Positions 24,550 through 30,557 of a stretch of 46,439 nt of DNA are shown here, piece after piece. The stretch is from a virus. Position 1 is the first letter of the stretch. Each line of letters opens with the position of its first letter. The DNA is taken from positions 1 through 46,439 of IMG/VR virus record IMGVR_UViG_3300005265_000009, one strand, 5' to 3'. Position numbers and translations under genes: made by a program. The notes under the pieces were generated by a model. It made no database searches. It was not told where the DNA came from and saw nothing but the letters and a program-made list of their open reading frames with translations.

Positions 24550-24715
24550 AATTTACCACCTCCTTCATTAAATTATCGAATAATGTTTTTGGCAGCATTA
24601 CCACCTTCGACCTGCCCCGATGGGTAAGATAGATAACTTCCTTGCCATCCCTAACCATCCGAATATATTTCGAGATATTGGTGTTAAATTTAGTAATTGA
24701 AATTTTCCTAATCAC
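24512..24715 (-). CDS. Phd/YefM-like DNA-binding protein, orphan antitoxin type
   Basis: A 67-residue protein. MIRKISITKFNTNISKYIRMVRDGKEVIYLTHRGRSKVVMLPKTLFDNL follows the Phd/YefM fold (typically IxxxxFrxNlxxYixxVxxGxxvxIThRGxpvAvLxP). Family members bind DNA as dimers and neutralise a toxin. No partner toxin is adjacent, so it may serve as a regulator, or counter a host toxin. GTG start overlapping the TerS stop (GTGA). Confidence 0.7.
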   Translation of the reverse strand: MIRKISITKFNTNISKYIRMVRDGKEVIYLTHRGRSKVVMLPKTLFDNLMKEVVNCVKHKNEARWVN

Positions 24716-25398
24716 TTTGCTGCCTCCTCATCAACAATTTCTCCTTCCTCTGCCCCATCCTTAATAAACTCTAATAGCATTTTCTGACTTTCATCAAGCC
24801 TCTTCAGCTCAGCCATCAACTCTTTAACCGTCATCTTTTTAGCCTTCTCTTCCTGCGGAAGCTGCATTTCCTTCCTCTCTTTCCCCAAATATCCTTTCAG
24901 ACGGAAAAACATTTCTAGGGCCCTTAACAAATCGCTGGGCTTAATGTCCTCCAACGAAGTTTCGCCGTAGTCAATCACTTTTTTTAACTTCTTAACAGCA
25001 TAAGATTCATTCAATTCCTCTTCTTCCAGAGCTTTTTCCAGAGCATTTTTTATTTTCTCGTTTTTGTGAAGCAAAAGATAGCCCAAATTGGCTGCATTCC
25101 TTTTAGAAACATTATATGCCGCTAGAGCCGCCTGAGTAGCATTTCCAGTTCTAAGATACTCCCGAATAAATTTTCTCTGTCTAATTGTCAGCCTTGTCTT
25201 CTTCTTCCTGGCCGCCAACATCTTCTTCCACGCCTCCTGCCTCTTTTCCTTTATCTTATCCTTCGGCCAAACATTACCTTTTTTCGCCTTTTTCGCCTTT
25301 TTCGCCTTTTTCTTACTCACTTTCCTTTCCCTTTTTTCCTCTTTCACCGACCCCAAAATTTTTCTGCCAACCAATTTACCTACTGCCCCTTTTTTCAT
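24712..25398 (-). CDS. terS: Terminase small subunit
   Basis: A 228-residue protein. KTRLTIRQRKFIREYLRTGNATQAALAAYNVSKRNAANLGYLLLHKNEKIKNALEKAL is the LTxxQxxFvxxYlxtgNATqAAxxAGyS HTH pattern of Terminase_2-like small subunits. A Lys-rich N-terminal tail (about 70 residues) and an acidic C-terminal tail (EEGEIVDEEAAK), possibly docking TerL, flank it. It recognises phage DNA for packaging. First major gene of the late unit; its ATG overlaps the upstream stop as ATGA. Confidence 0.85.
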   Translation of the reverse strand: MKKGAVGKLVGRKILGSVKEEKRERKVSKKKAKKAKKAKKGNVWPKDKIKEKRQEAWKKMLAARKKKTRLTIRQRKFIREYLRTGNATQAALAAYNVSKRNAANLGYLLLHKNEKIKNALEKALEEEELNESYAVKKLKKVIDYGETSLEDIKPSDLLRALEMFFRLKGYLGKERKEMQLPQEEKAKKMTVKELMAELKRLDESQKMLLEFIKDGAEEGEIVDEEAAK

Positions 25399-25547
25399 AT
25401 TATTGACAACAATTCGAAAAATTTTAAGTAAAGCCAGACTGCCGCTACAGCCAATAGTAAAGAGCCAACAATTTCTTCAAGCTCCTTCCGCTCGAAGCCA
25501 GCAGCAACAAGAAGAATGAAAATAATCAAAGTAACTAGGTATAGCAT
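25395..25547 (-). CDS. Two-helix membrane peptide (50 aa)
   Basis: The frame reads MLYLVTLIIFILLVAAGFERKELEE, then IVGSLLLAVAAVWLYLKFFELLSII: two hydrophobic helices with a charged turn, ending four bases into terS (ATGA). It is the first gene of the late transcript. It could be an antiholin, a superinfection factor or a membrane anchor. Only a weak GGA-type site precedes the ATG, so its translation may depend on the leader fold. Confidence 0.6.
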   Translation of the reverse strand: MLYLVTLIIFILLVAAGFERKELEEIVGSLLLAVAAVWLYLKFFELLSII

Positions 25548-25697
25548 AATCCAAATTTAACATAAATATGAAGTTTTTGCAAGAAAAGCAAAGGGCCCCG
25601 ACTAAGCAGGGCCCAAGCACCAGGGTCAAGATGCAGCCTAGTCCAGATAAAATCACCTTTCCGAGAGAAATGGGAGGCGAACTCTCGGACCAAGCCG
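25548..25697 (-). promoter_or_regulatory. Structured late-operon leader with possible attenuator
   Basis: The about 150-nt leader from the promoter at 25703-25731 has (i) an 8-bp hairpin near the 5' end, 25682-25689 with 25660-25667 (TCCGAGAG arms); (ii) GACTAGG (25637-25643) able to pair with CTTAGTC (25600-25606), one G-U; and (iii) GGGCCC (25609-25614) pairing GGGCCC (25593-25598), followed on the minus strand by TTTGCTTTTCTT. Element (iii) resembles a terminator whose loop contains the partner in (ii), so the two form either a pseudoknot or a switch. Confidence 0.55.
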
Positions 25698-25702
25698 ATT
25701 GT

Positions 25703-25731
25703 AATATACCACAAATTAGTCTAAATTTCAA
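25703..25731 (-). promoter_or_regulatory. Late-unit promoter (extended -10)
   Basis: Minus-strand TTGAAA (25726-25731), 17 bases, then TATATT (25703-25708), with TG one base before the -10 (TGGTATATT). The start should fall near 25696. It follows directly after the terminator at 25737-25761, so the late unit is insulated from opposing or upstream transcription. Confidence 0.7.
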
Positions 25732-25736
25732 CCAGT

Positions 25737-25761
25737 AAAAACCCCCCGACGTTTCGGGGGG
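25737..25761 (-). terminator. Intrinsic terminator, minus strand
   Basis: An 8-bp stem of CCCCCCGA (25742-25749) and TCGGGGGG (25754-25761) with a four-base loop. On the minus strand it is followed by five T residues (25737-25741). On the plus strand no T-run follows. It would stop minus-strand read-through just before the late promoter. Confidence 0.75.
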
Positions 25762-25800
25762 CTCTTACTAAGAAAAAGAGGTGAAAAACCTTTTTCTCTC

Positions 25801-25836
25801 TTGACAATTTGTCAAAATGGTGTTATAAACACCATT
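25801..25836 (+). promoter_or_regulatory. Early promoter overlapped by two operators
   Basis: TTGACA (25801-25806), 17 bases, TATAAA (25824-25829) is a near-perfect sigma70 promoter. The -35 lies in an inverted repeat TTGACA-ATT-TGTCAA (25801-25815). The -10 is centred in a second perfect repeat: arm AATGGTGTT (25816-25824), spacer ATA, arm AACACCATT (25828-25836). A dimeric repressor bound to either would block the promoter. No obvious repressor gene is next to it. Confidence 0.8.
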
Positions 25837-26460
25837 AAGGGGCTGACGGAATAGTCAGCTTAAAACACCAGATCTGGCAATGATCCTAGGATCAAACAAA
25901 TTTTCAAGCCCGTTTTTTAAGCTACGGGGAGCCTTCTAGTGTAATAGTACCACTTCTACAAGCCTTTGTCAAGTCCCCCCTCTCTAGAACTCTCCCCCCT
26001 AGCTTATAAGGGGCTTCTGGAATAGTCTCTAAGAGACTAACCTTAGAGTAATTATCCAAAAACCGAAGCTAATATCTAATAACCAAGGGTAATAACAGAG
26101 AATAAATATATAATTAAAAAAAAATAAAAAAATAAAATAATAATTGCAAGGTTTTTCAGAAAATTGTTAGAGATTTGAGAGATGTATATCTCACCAACAA
26201 GAGCTGGGACCCTCCAGAGGGGGTAGGGGGGGTCAAACTGATAGCAGAGAATAATAACATTTTTTCTCTTAAGAGTTCAATAAAAAAAAATAAAATAATT
26301 TAGAAAAATCGAGCAAAAAAAAGAAAAAAGAGAGAGGGTGGTAGTTATACCTTTCGAACCTCAACCATTCCTTAATCCTCTTTTTCCTCTTTTTTCTTAT
26401 CAAGATATTTTCTTTAATCGGGCTTTAGTCTTTTAGAGGATTGGTTTTTTAGACATAAAT
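25837..26460 (+). other. Early untranslated region with palindromes and AT-rich DNA
   Basis: No gene is seen between the promoter at 25801 and 26533. The first part holds a hairpin GCTGAC/GTCAGC (25842-25859), a CCAGATCTGG palindrome (25868-25877), and a 14-base palindrome TGATCCTAGGATCA (25881-25894). The block AAGGGGCT-nnn-GGAATAGTC occurs at 25837 and again at 26008, where it runs into the repeat TAGTCTCT-A-AGAGACTA (26023-26039). From about 26100 to 26310 the DNA is A-rich with two similar A8TAAAATAATT-like stretches. Bases 26321-26332 and 26387-26398 are perfect 12-base purine/pyrimidine inverted arms. Confidence 0.6.
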
Positions 26461-26466
26461 TACTAC

Positions 26467-26495
26467 TTGACAGAATACAACAAATGTGTTATAAA
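26467..26495 (+). promoter_or_regulatory. Early promoter for the small-gene operon
   Basis: TTGACA (26467-26472), 17 bases, TATAAA (26490-26495), consensus spacing. The sequence around the -10 (ATGTGTTATAAATA) echoes one side of the operator at 25816-25836. The start site would be near 26502, giving a leader of about 30 bases to the first gene. Confidence 0.8.
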
Positions 26496-26532
26496 TAAAG
26501 TGAACAATTAAAAGTTAAATAAGGGGGTCAAG

Positions 26533-26700
26533 ATGCTGGAAGCACCTATCAACAAACCTCAGCCGCTGGATGTTAAAGCGGCTTTAGCTTTTGATTATTT
26601 ATTTCCTCAACAAGAGAACCAAGAAGATCAAGCATTGCTTGAATTGGTCGAGGAATGGGAGCAAGAGCAAGAATTAACTGTTAAAACTAAAAGGGGGTAA
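26533..26700 (+). CDS. Small acidic protein (55 aa)
   Basis: The frame reads MLEAPINKPQPLDVKAALAFDYLF, then a Glu/Gln-rich helix (ENQEDQALLELVEEWEQEQEL). It starts five bases after AAGGGGGT, the G-rich SD used by several early genes. Its last codons (AAA AGG GGG TAA) themselves form the SD of the next gene. No family recognised; the acidic helix suggests a protein-binding role. Confidence 0.6.
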   Translation: MLEAPINKPQPLDVKAALAFDYLFPQQENQEDQALLELVEEWEQEQELTVKTKRG

Positions 26701-26706
26701 ACAATT

Positions 26707-26910
26707 ATGAACTGCACCTACAAGGTTACAAACTACATTCATAAAATTGAAAATTTTATGTTAAAGCATCCCTGGCAATGGATGAAAATCGAAGATATTA
26801 GAACTGGTATATCTGCAACAAGGTCAAAAGCATTTAGTCGAGCTTGCCAGGAGCTCGTCATCTGTGGCAGGTTAGAGTTGCGAGGTAATAAGTTTAGAAT
26901 CAATCAATAA
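26707..26910 (+). CDS. Small winged-helix-like protein
   Basis: A 67-residue protein: IENFMLKHPWQWMKIEDIRTGISATRSKAFSRACQELVICGRLELRGNKFRINQ. The order helix, helix-turn-helix (IEDIRTGISATRSKAFSRACQELV), then a wing of two strands (GRLELRGNKFRIN) fits a minimal winged helix. It is a candidate early regulator. The SD is the 3' end of the previous gene. Confidence 0.6.
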   Translation: MNCTYKVTNYIHKIENFMLKHPWQWMKIEDIRTGISATRSKAFSRACQELVICGRLELRGNKFRINQ

Positions 26911-26939
26911 TTAAAAATTAAAACAGAAAGGGGGTCAAG

Positions 26940-27209
26940 ATGAAAATTAAAAAAAGAACGAACAAAAAGATTGTTTTAGAATTCAAAAAGAATGAGGATA
27001 TTCAAGAGGCACTATTTTGGCACGACTTAAGTCTTGAAGTTATCGAGGGCCATATTTACCTCTTGGACCAACGAGCAGGCAAACTGTTTTATCCGCTAGA
27101 TGACGATAGGGTTTTACCAGCACTGATTAAAGAGGGTGGGGTTTTTGGATTTGAAAGAGAATGGGAGAAAAAGATAGAAAAAGAATTATTAACTATTATT
27201 GGTTATTAA
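26940..27209 (+). CDS. Hypothetical early protein (89 aa)
   Basis: MKIKKRTNKKIVLEFKKNEDIQEALFWHDLSLEVIEGHIYLLDQ then a basic/acidic C-terminal helix (FEREWEKKIEKELLTII). Preceded by the repeated cassette TTAAAAATTAAAACAG and AAGGGGGTCAAG before the ATG. No family recognised. Mixed alpha/beta in appearance. Confidence 0.6.
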   Translation: MKIKKRTNKKIVLEFKKNEDIQEALFWHDLSLEVIEGHIYLLDQRAGKLFYPLDDDRVLPALIKEGGVFGFEREWEKKIEKELLTIIGY

Positions 27210-27222
27210 AAAGGGGGTAAAA

Positions 27223-27561
27223 ATGGATAGGACCAGCAGGCAATACGCCTATAAAATGTTACAAAACGAAATCAAGCGGTTAAAAGCGATTAAAAAGATG
27301 AAAGAGAGTGGCAAAAGTGAAGAAGAGATAGAAGCAAGCGAAAACTACAGGGATATATTAGCAGTTACAGAGTTGAAAGAGATCACAATACAACTATCAA
27401 CGGGCGGACCAGCTGATGGGTTCAAGCTATATGTAAACGATAATAACGAAATAGTTAGGGCTGTTTATTTTTGGGCCTGGGGCTGTTACCACGAAATTGA
27501 ACTAAATCAAGAAGAAATTGACTTGTTGGCATCTGAATACGAGCATCTTATTTATTGTTAA
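27223..27561 (+). CDS. Hypothetical early protein (112 aa)
   Basis: The ATG at 27223 is chosen because AAGGGGGT stands five bases before it. MDRTSRQYAYKMLQNEIKRLKAIKKMKESGKSEEEIEA is a charged helical region; TIQLSTGGPADGFKLYVNDNNEIVRAVYFWAWGCYHEIELNQEEIDLLASEY is a compact alpha/beta part. The segment STGGPADGFKLYVNDNNEIVRAVY recalls small phage proteins of unknown function (a GGPxxGF pattern). No enzymatic motif. Confidence 0.6.
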   Translation: MDRTSRQYAYKMLQNEIKRLKAIKKMKESGKSEEEIEASENYRDILAVTELKEITIQLSTGGPADGFKLYVNDNNEIVRAVYFWAWGCYHEIELNQEEIDLLASEYEHLIYC

Positions 27562-27585
27562 AAGTTAACACAAAAGGGGGTCAAG

Positions 27586-28170
27586 ATGAAAACAATCAAG
27601 ATAAAAGCATACACTTTTGACGAACTATCTAAGGAGGCGAAGGAGCGAGCAGTTGAAGAACATAGAGAAATTAATGTTAATTATGAGTGGTGGGGCTTTA
27701 TCTTGGATGAGTGGAAGCAAAAATTAGAAAGCTTGGGCTACCAGAAGCCAGAAATTTATTTCTCAGGCTTTTGGTCTCAGGGGGGTGGTGCTTGTTTTAC
27801 CGCTAGCGTAAATATTCTAAAATGGATAGAGAAACACAAGGCTAAAACTAGGTTTAGAAAGCTATATCAGGAAATAGAAAGCGGAGCGTGGGCTGAAATT
27901 AAAATTATTCATCAGAGCCACTATTACTATTCAACAAGTACGGTAATTGAATGCGGGGGACACGAAGAACTATCAGAGAAAGCCTATAAACAATTAGAGG
28001 AAATAGCCGACTGGATTGGAGAGGAAAGGGAGAGATTGGGAAACAAAATATATAAAGAGCTGGAAAAAGTATATAACTATTTGTTGTCTGATGAAGCAGT
28101 TATTGATACTATCAGGGTTAACGACTACTTATTTCTAGAGAACGGGTCAAGATCCTTTTGCCTAAATTAA
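27586..28170 (+). CDS. Phage protein of the YTFDELSxEAKxxA type
   Basis: A 194-residue protein starting MKTIKIKAYTFDELSKEAKERAVEEHREINVNYEWW. This opening followed by FSGFWSQGGGACFTASV is a widespread phage pattern (FSLSYSQGDGASF), of unknown function, sometimes labelled antitoxin without proof. The remaining part is helical and acidic. Strong G-rich SD cassette (AAGGGGGTCAAG). Confidence 0.65.
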   Translation: MKTIKIKAYTFDELSKEAKERAVEEHREINVNYEWWGFILDEWKQKLESLGYQKPEIYFSGFWSQGGGACFTASVNILKWIEKHKAKTRFRKLYQEIESGAWAEIKIIHQSHYYYSTSTVIECGGHEELSEKAYKQLEEIADWIGEERERLGNKIYKELEKVYNYLLSDEAVIDTIRVNDYLFLENGSRSFCLN

Positions 28171-28195
28171 AAGTTAAAACAAAAAAGGGGTAAAG

Positions 28196-28369
28196 ATGAA
28201 AGCACGACGAAAAGACAAAACTACGGTACATATTTATCTTAAAGGCAAATTCCATAAAAAAGAACGCTACTATATCAAAATTGACAAATTTAATCCTAAC
28301 AGGGCGGTATTTAACGGCGGGCTTGAGCTAAAAAGAGTAAATGGTAAATGGTGTTATTTTGCCAGCTAA
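28196..28369 (+). CDS. Small basic protein (57 aa)
   Basis: The frame reads MKARRKDKTTVHIYLKGKFHKKERYYIKI, then NPNRAVFNGGLELKRVNGKWCYFAS. It is beta-rich and basic, which would suit a single-domain nucleic-acid binder. It uses the same intergenic cassette (TTAAAAGTTAAAAC, AAGGGGT). No family recognised. Confidence 0.6.
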   Translation: MKARRKDKTTVHIYLKGKFHKKERYYIKIDKFNPNRAVFNGGLELKRVNGKWCYFAS

Positions 28370-28385
28370 AAGTTAAAAAGGGCAA

Positions 28386-28407
28386 AAAGTCTACGACGGT
28401 AGAGTTT
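28386..28407. promoter_or_regulatory. 22-bp dyad upstream of the 28.4-kb promoter
   Basis: The dyad is AAAgTCTAC, spacer GACG, then GTAGAgTTT: symmetric but for the two G positions. It ends 15 bases before the -35 box at 28423. A near-copy in opposite orientation lies at 35744-35765, matching 16 of the first 17 bases. A candidate site for a phage-encoded regulator. Confidence 0.55.
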
Positions 28408-28422
28408 CACTAAAAGCAACAC

Positions 28423-28451
28423 TTGACAAAATTAAACTTTTATGCTATATT
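28423..28451 (+). promoter_or_regulatory. Second early operon promoter
   Basis: TTGACA (28423-28428), 17 bases, TATATT (28446-28451). It would drive the run from the zinc-ribbon gene at 28479 onward, which uses the canonical AAAGGAGGAAAC SD instead of the G-rich type used upstream. This marks a boundary between two early operons. Confidence 0.75.
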
Positions 28452-28478
28452 AATAACCAAGAAAAGGAGGAAACAAAA

Positions 28479-28715
28479 ATGGACCAAGCCGTAAAAAAGT
28501 TAAATCAGGACTTCAAGAACTTATCCCAAGGAGAACACTCGCTGGAAGAGGTAGCTAGATTGGCAGGACTTGTGGCAGAAAAAACTTCCAATCGAAACAT
28601 TTGCCCAGTTTGCGGGATTGAGGGCGAGGTGGTGGAAGAAGAAGATTATGACCCTGTTAATGGTTTTCAAGTTTGGAGAAAGATGGTATGTCCGAAGTGC
28701 GGAATGACAATTTAA
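28479..28715 (+). CDS. Zinc-ribbon protein (78 aa)
   Basis: A 78-residue protein with a helical first half (DQAVKKLNQDFKNLSQGEHSLEEVARLAG) and a zinc ribbon CPVC ... CPKC spaced by about 26 residues (ICPVCGIEGEVVEEEDYD and MVCPKCGMTI). First gene after the promoter at 28423; strong AGGAGG. The two-part plan suggests an adaptor or regulator; no family assigned. Confidence 0.65.
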   Translation: MDQAVKKLNQDFKNLSQGEHSLEEVARLAGLVAEKTSNRNICPVCGIEGEVVEEEDYDPVNGFQVWRKMVCPKCGMTI

Positions 28716-29011
28716 TTGTCAGAGAACTAAAAAACCATCGCTGGACTTTCGACCTTGAAAAAAGGGAACTAACTATTGAAGCAATGAACATAACAGATGG
28801 AACAACCGAGCCGTGGGTAGATAGAGCAACTATCGATAAGGTAAGAATGTTTAGCTTATTTAGATTTTTGATTAGGGTAAGCCAGCGGCTTGAAATTGAA
28901 GAAAGGAAAAAGAGACGAGAAGCGATTAGAGCGGAAAAGGAAAAAGCAAAAAAGAAAATTAACCAGTTAAAATTAAAAATTAAAAAAATAAGAGGGAGAA
29001 AAAATGAGTGA
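28688..29011 (+). CDS. Hypothetical early protein with basic coiled coil
   Basis: About 107 residues from the ATG at 28688, overlapping the previous gene by 28 bases. The N-terminal half (LIVRELKNHRWTFDLEKRELTIEAMNITDG) is mixed; the rest is a charged coil (VSQRLEIEERKKRREAIRAEKEKAKKKINQLKLKIKKIRGRKNE). It overlaps the membrane-protein gene that follows. No family recognised. Confidence 0.55.
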   Translation: MSEVRNDNLIVRELKNHRWTFDLEKRELTIEAMNITDGTTEPWVDRATIDKVRMFSLFRFLIRVSQRLEIEERKKRREAIRAEKEKAKKKINQLKLKIKKIRGRKNE

Positions 29012-29240
29012 TTGGCTAATAGCAACTATTCTTCTTGTCTTTGCTTATATATTAGGAGCTTTTGTAGCTTCTAAACGAGCAGAAAAAGAAATCAATTACT
29101 GGAAAAGGATGGCTAATGAAATGACGAAAATAGGTAATGAATATTCGAACAAACTTAAGAAGCTGGAGCAGAGGCTTGATAAAGCAGGGAAAAACATTAT
29201 TAGTTTGATGGAACTGGCAAGGGAGCTATCAAGAAAATGA
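29004..29240 (+). CDS. Membrane protein with coiled coil
   Basis: A 78-residue protein. MSDWLIATILLVFAYILGAFVAS is one transmembrane helix with a short N-terminal outside or inside tail, followed by a heptad-rich coil (EKEINYWKRMANEMTKIGNEYSNKLKKLEQRLDKAG). The layout is that of a spanin- or anchor-like protein, but the early position argues against lysis. ATGA overlap with a tiny peptide gene. Confidence 0.6.
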   Translation: MSDWLIATILLVFAYILGAFVASKRAEKEINYWKRMANEMTKIGNEYSNKLKKLEQRLDKAGKNIISLMELARELSRK

Positions 29241-29299
29241 TTTTGGAATTCCTATTGATTGTCCTAACAGTTATTATTTTTTCTCAGATTGGAGAATGA
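29237..29299 (+). CDS. Twenty-residue membrane peptide
   Basis: A frame of 20 codons (MILEFLLIVLTVIIFSQIGE) in an ATGA overlap with the previous gene and overlapping the next start by four bases. One hydrophobic helix. Kept because overlaps on both sides fit a coupled operon; it could also be a spacer with no product. Confidence 0.4.
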   Translation: MILEFLLIVLTVIIFSQIGE

Positions 29300-29472
29300 T
29301 GATTAAGAAAATTCTTAAACGGCTCGGATTTGAACAATGTTATCTTTGCGGCAAATGGACTTTTAGGCCAGAGCAATTACGGATTGTTGAGGACTCAAAG
29401 GACAGCATTGGTTTTTTAGCACCAGTGTGTCCTGGCTGTTATTACTATTATACCGAAAAAACATTTTACTAA
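29296..29472 (+). CDS. Zinc-ribbon protein (58 aa)
   Basis: MMIKKILKRLGFEQCYLCGKW then FRPEQLRIVEDSKDSIGFLAPVCPGCYYYY. Two CxxC pairs (CYLC and CPGC) separated by about 33 residues should hold one zinc. Too short to assign. It is the third small Cys-pair protein in this operon. Confidence 0.6.
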   Translation: MMIKKILKRLGFEQCYLCGKWTFRPEQLRIVEDSKDSIGFLAPVCPGCYYYYTEKTFY

Positions 29473-29473
29473 A

Positions 29474-29761
29474 ATGAAAGTAAAGGAAATTAGAATTGGC
29501 AAGTCTCTTAAGCTGGGATTACCAGACTTTGGTAGTGTTGGAGGGGAAATGTCTTTGACCCTTGATGTAAATGATGAAAAACTAAACACCAAGAAGAAGA
29601 TAAAAGAGTTTCTAAAACCGCTGTGGCAGTTTGTTTCTGATGAGGTAGAGATTGAAGTTAGAAGACACCGCCAAGAACTAGTTAATGAAATTTGGAGGAA
29701 AAGGGCGTCTGCTCGAAGGAGACAAAAAAACGAATTACAGATTAAAAAAGAGGAGGAATAA
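29474..29761 (+). CDS. Hypothetical early protein (95 aa)
   Basis: MKVKEIRIGKSLKLGLPDFGSVGGEMSLTLDVNDEKLNTKKKIKEFLKPLWQFVSDEVEIEVRRHRQ. The first half reads as one short beta domain, the rest as charged helix. A similar layout (IxxGxTxxLGxxxFxxvkxxvsltv) occurs in small phage proteins encoded next to single-strand binding proteins. Function unknown. Confidence 0.6.
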   Translation: MKVKEIRIGKSLKLGLPDFGSVGGEMSLTLDVNDEKLNTKKKIKEFLKPLWQFVSDEVEIEVRRHRQELVNEIWRKRASARRRQKNELQIKKEEE

Positions 29762-29762
29762 A

Positions 29763-30488
29763 ATGCCAGTAGTAGACTTTGGAGAAAAAATTCCAGCCAT
29801 TGACGGCAGCAGCTCGAAAATTTTTAGGCTGAAAAGGGAAGGAGAGAAAGTAACAATCAGAATTATTGACAGACCTCATTATATCAGTCGCCATTTTCTA
29901 GAAAAAGATAGTGGTGGATGGAATATCTTTTTCTGTCCCCGTGTTATGAAGGGAAGCAAGTGTATCTACTGCGAAAAATACTTTGATTTGATGAAGCAAG
30001 TCAAGGAGGCAAAGAATAGTGGCGACAAAAAAGCGGCTGAGGCCTTGGCTAAAGAAGCAAAAAGGTACAAAGAGACTACTCGATTTTATTACCCAGCCCT
30101 AATTAGGGAAAGGGAAGAGGCAGTTTTACTTGAAGTTCCTCTGTCTGTTAGGCTAAAAATTGATGCCTATGTTGAAGCGGGAATAGACATTCTTGGCTCA
30201 GACTTTGTTTACACCAGAACCGAGAAGCCAGGCAGTGATTACTACACTCTAATTAGGCTTGATAGCAGGGATACCAAGCCGCTAACAGAAAAGGAAAAAG
30301 AAGAAGCAGATTCGGTCAAAGAGTGGGACATTGATAAAATGCTGGGATTTTCTAAAGAATCGAGCCAGGAGCTAGGGACAGAAGAAAACAAAACGGGCGA
30401 GCCAGTGGAACAAAATGATGAAGGGCTATACGAAAAGGCGAAAGAGATCTTTGGCAACGGGCAAGAGAAAAAGGCAGGGAGTAAATGA
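29763..30488 (+). CDS. gp32-like single-stranded DNA-binding protein
   Basis: A 241-residue protein. GEKVTIRIIDRPHYISRHFL and GGWNIFFCPRVMKGSKCIYCEKYFDLMKQVKEA resemble the OB-fold core and zinc subdomain of T4 gp32-like proteins (FCP... CIYC), followed by YYPALIREREEAVLLEVPLSVRLKIDAYVEAG (OB strands) and DYYTLIRLD. The C-terminal about 60 residues are acidic, as in SSBs that recruit partners. It would coat ssDNA during replication or recombination. The only clear replication-type protein here. Confidence 0.78.
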   Translation: MPVVDFGEKIPAIDGSSSKIFRLKREGEKVTIRIIDRPHYISRHFLEKDSGGWNIFFCPRVMKGSKCIYCEKYFDLMKQVKEAKNSGDKKAAEALAKEAKRYKETTRFYYPALIREREEAVLLEVPLSVRLKIDAYVEAGIDILGSDFVYTRTEKPGSDYYTLIRLDSRDTKPLTEKEKEEADSVKEWDIDKMLGFSKESSQELGTEENKTGEPVEQNDEGLYEKAKEIFGNGQEKKAGSK

Positions 30489-30493
30489 CCCCC

Positions 30494-30555
30494 TTCTCCC
30501 TGCCAAGACAGCTCGGTTAAGGGCAACCGATACTGAGCTGCCTTGGGAGGGAGAA
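30494..30555 (+). promoter_or_regulatory. Long hairpin that buries the next SD
   Basis: Bases 30494-30514 pair with 30535-30555 over 21 positions with only two mismatches. An inner CGGTT/AACCG hairpin occupies the loop. The 3' arm carries GGGAGGGAG, the SD of the gene at 30558, which lies three bases beyond. No U-run follows. If it folds, translation of the next gene would need stem opening by a ribosome, protein or RNA. Confidence 0.75.
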
Positions 30556-30557
30556 AG

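Noticed and set aside
25477-25731. A minus-strand Cys-rich gene in the late leader
   Set aside because: It runs over the promoter and hairpins and overlaps the better small membrane gene at 25395-25547.
25742-25761. Plus-strand terminator
   Set aside because: The T-run follows the stem only on the minus strand.
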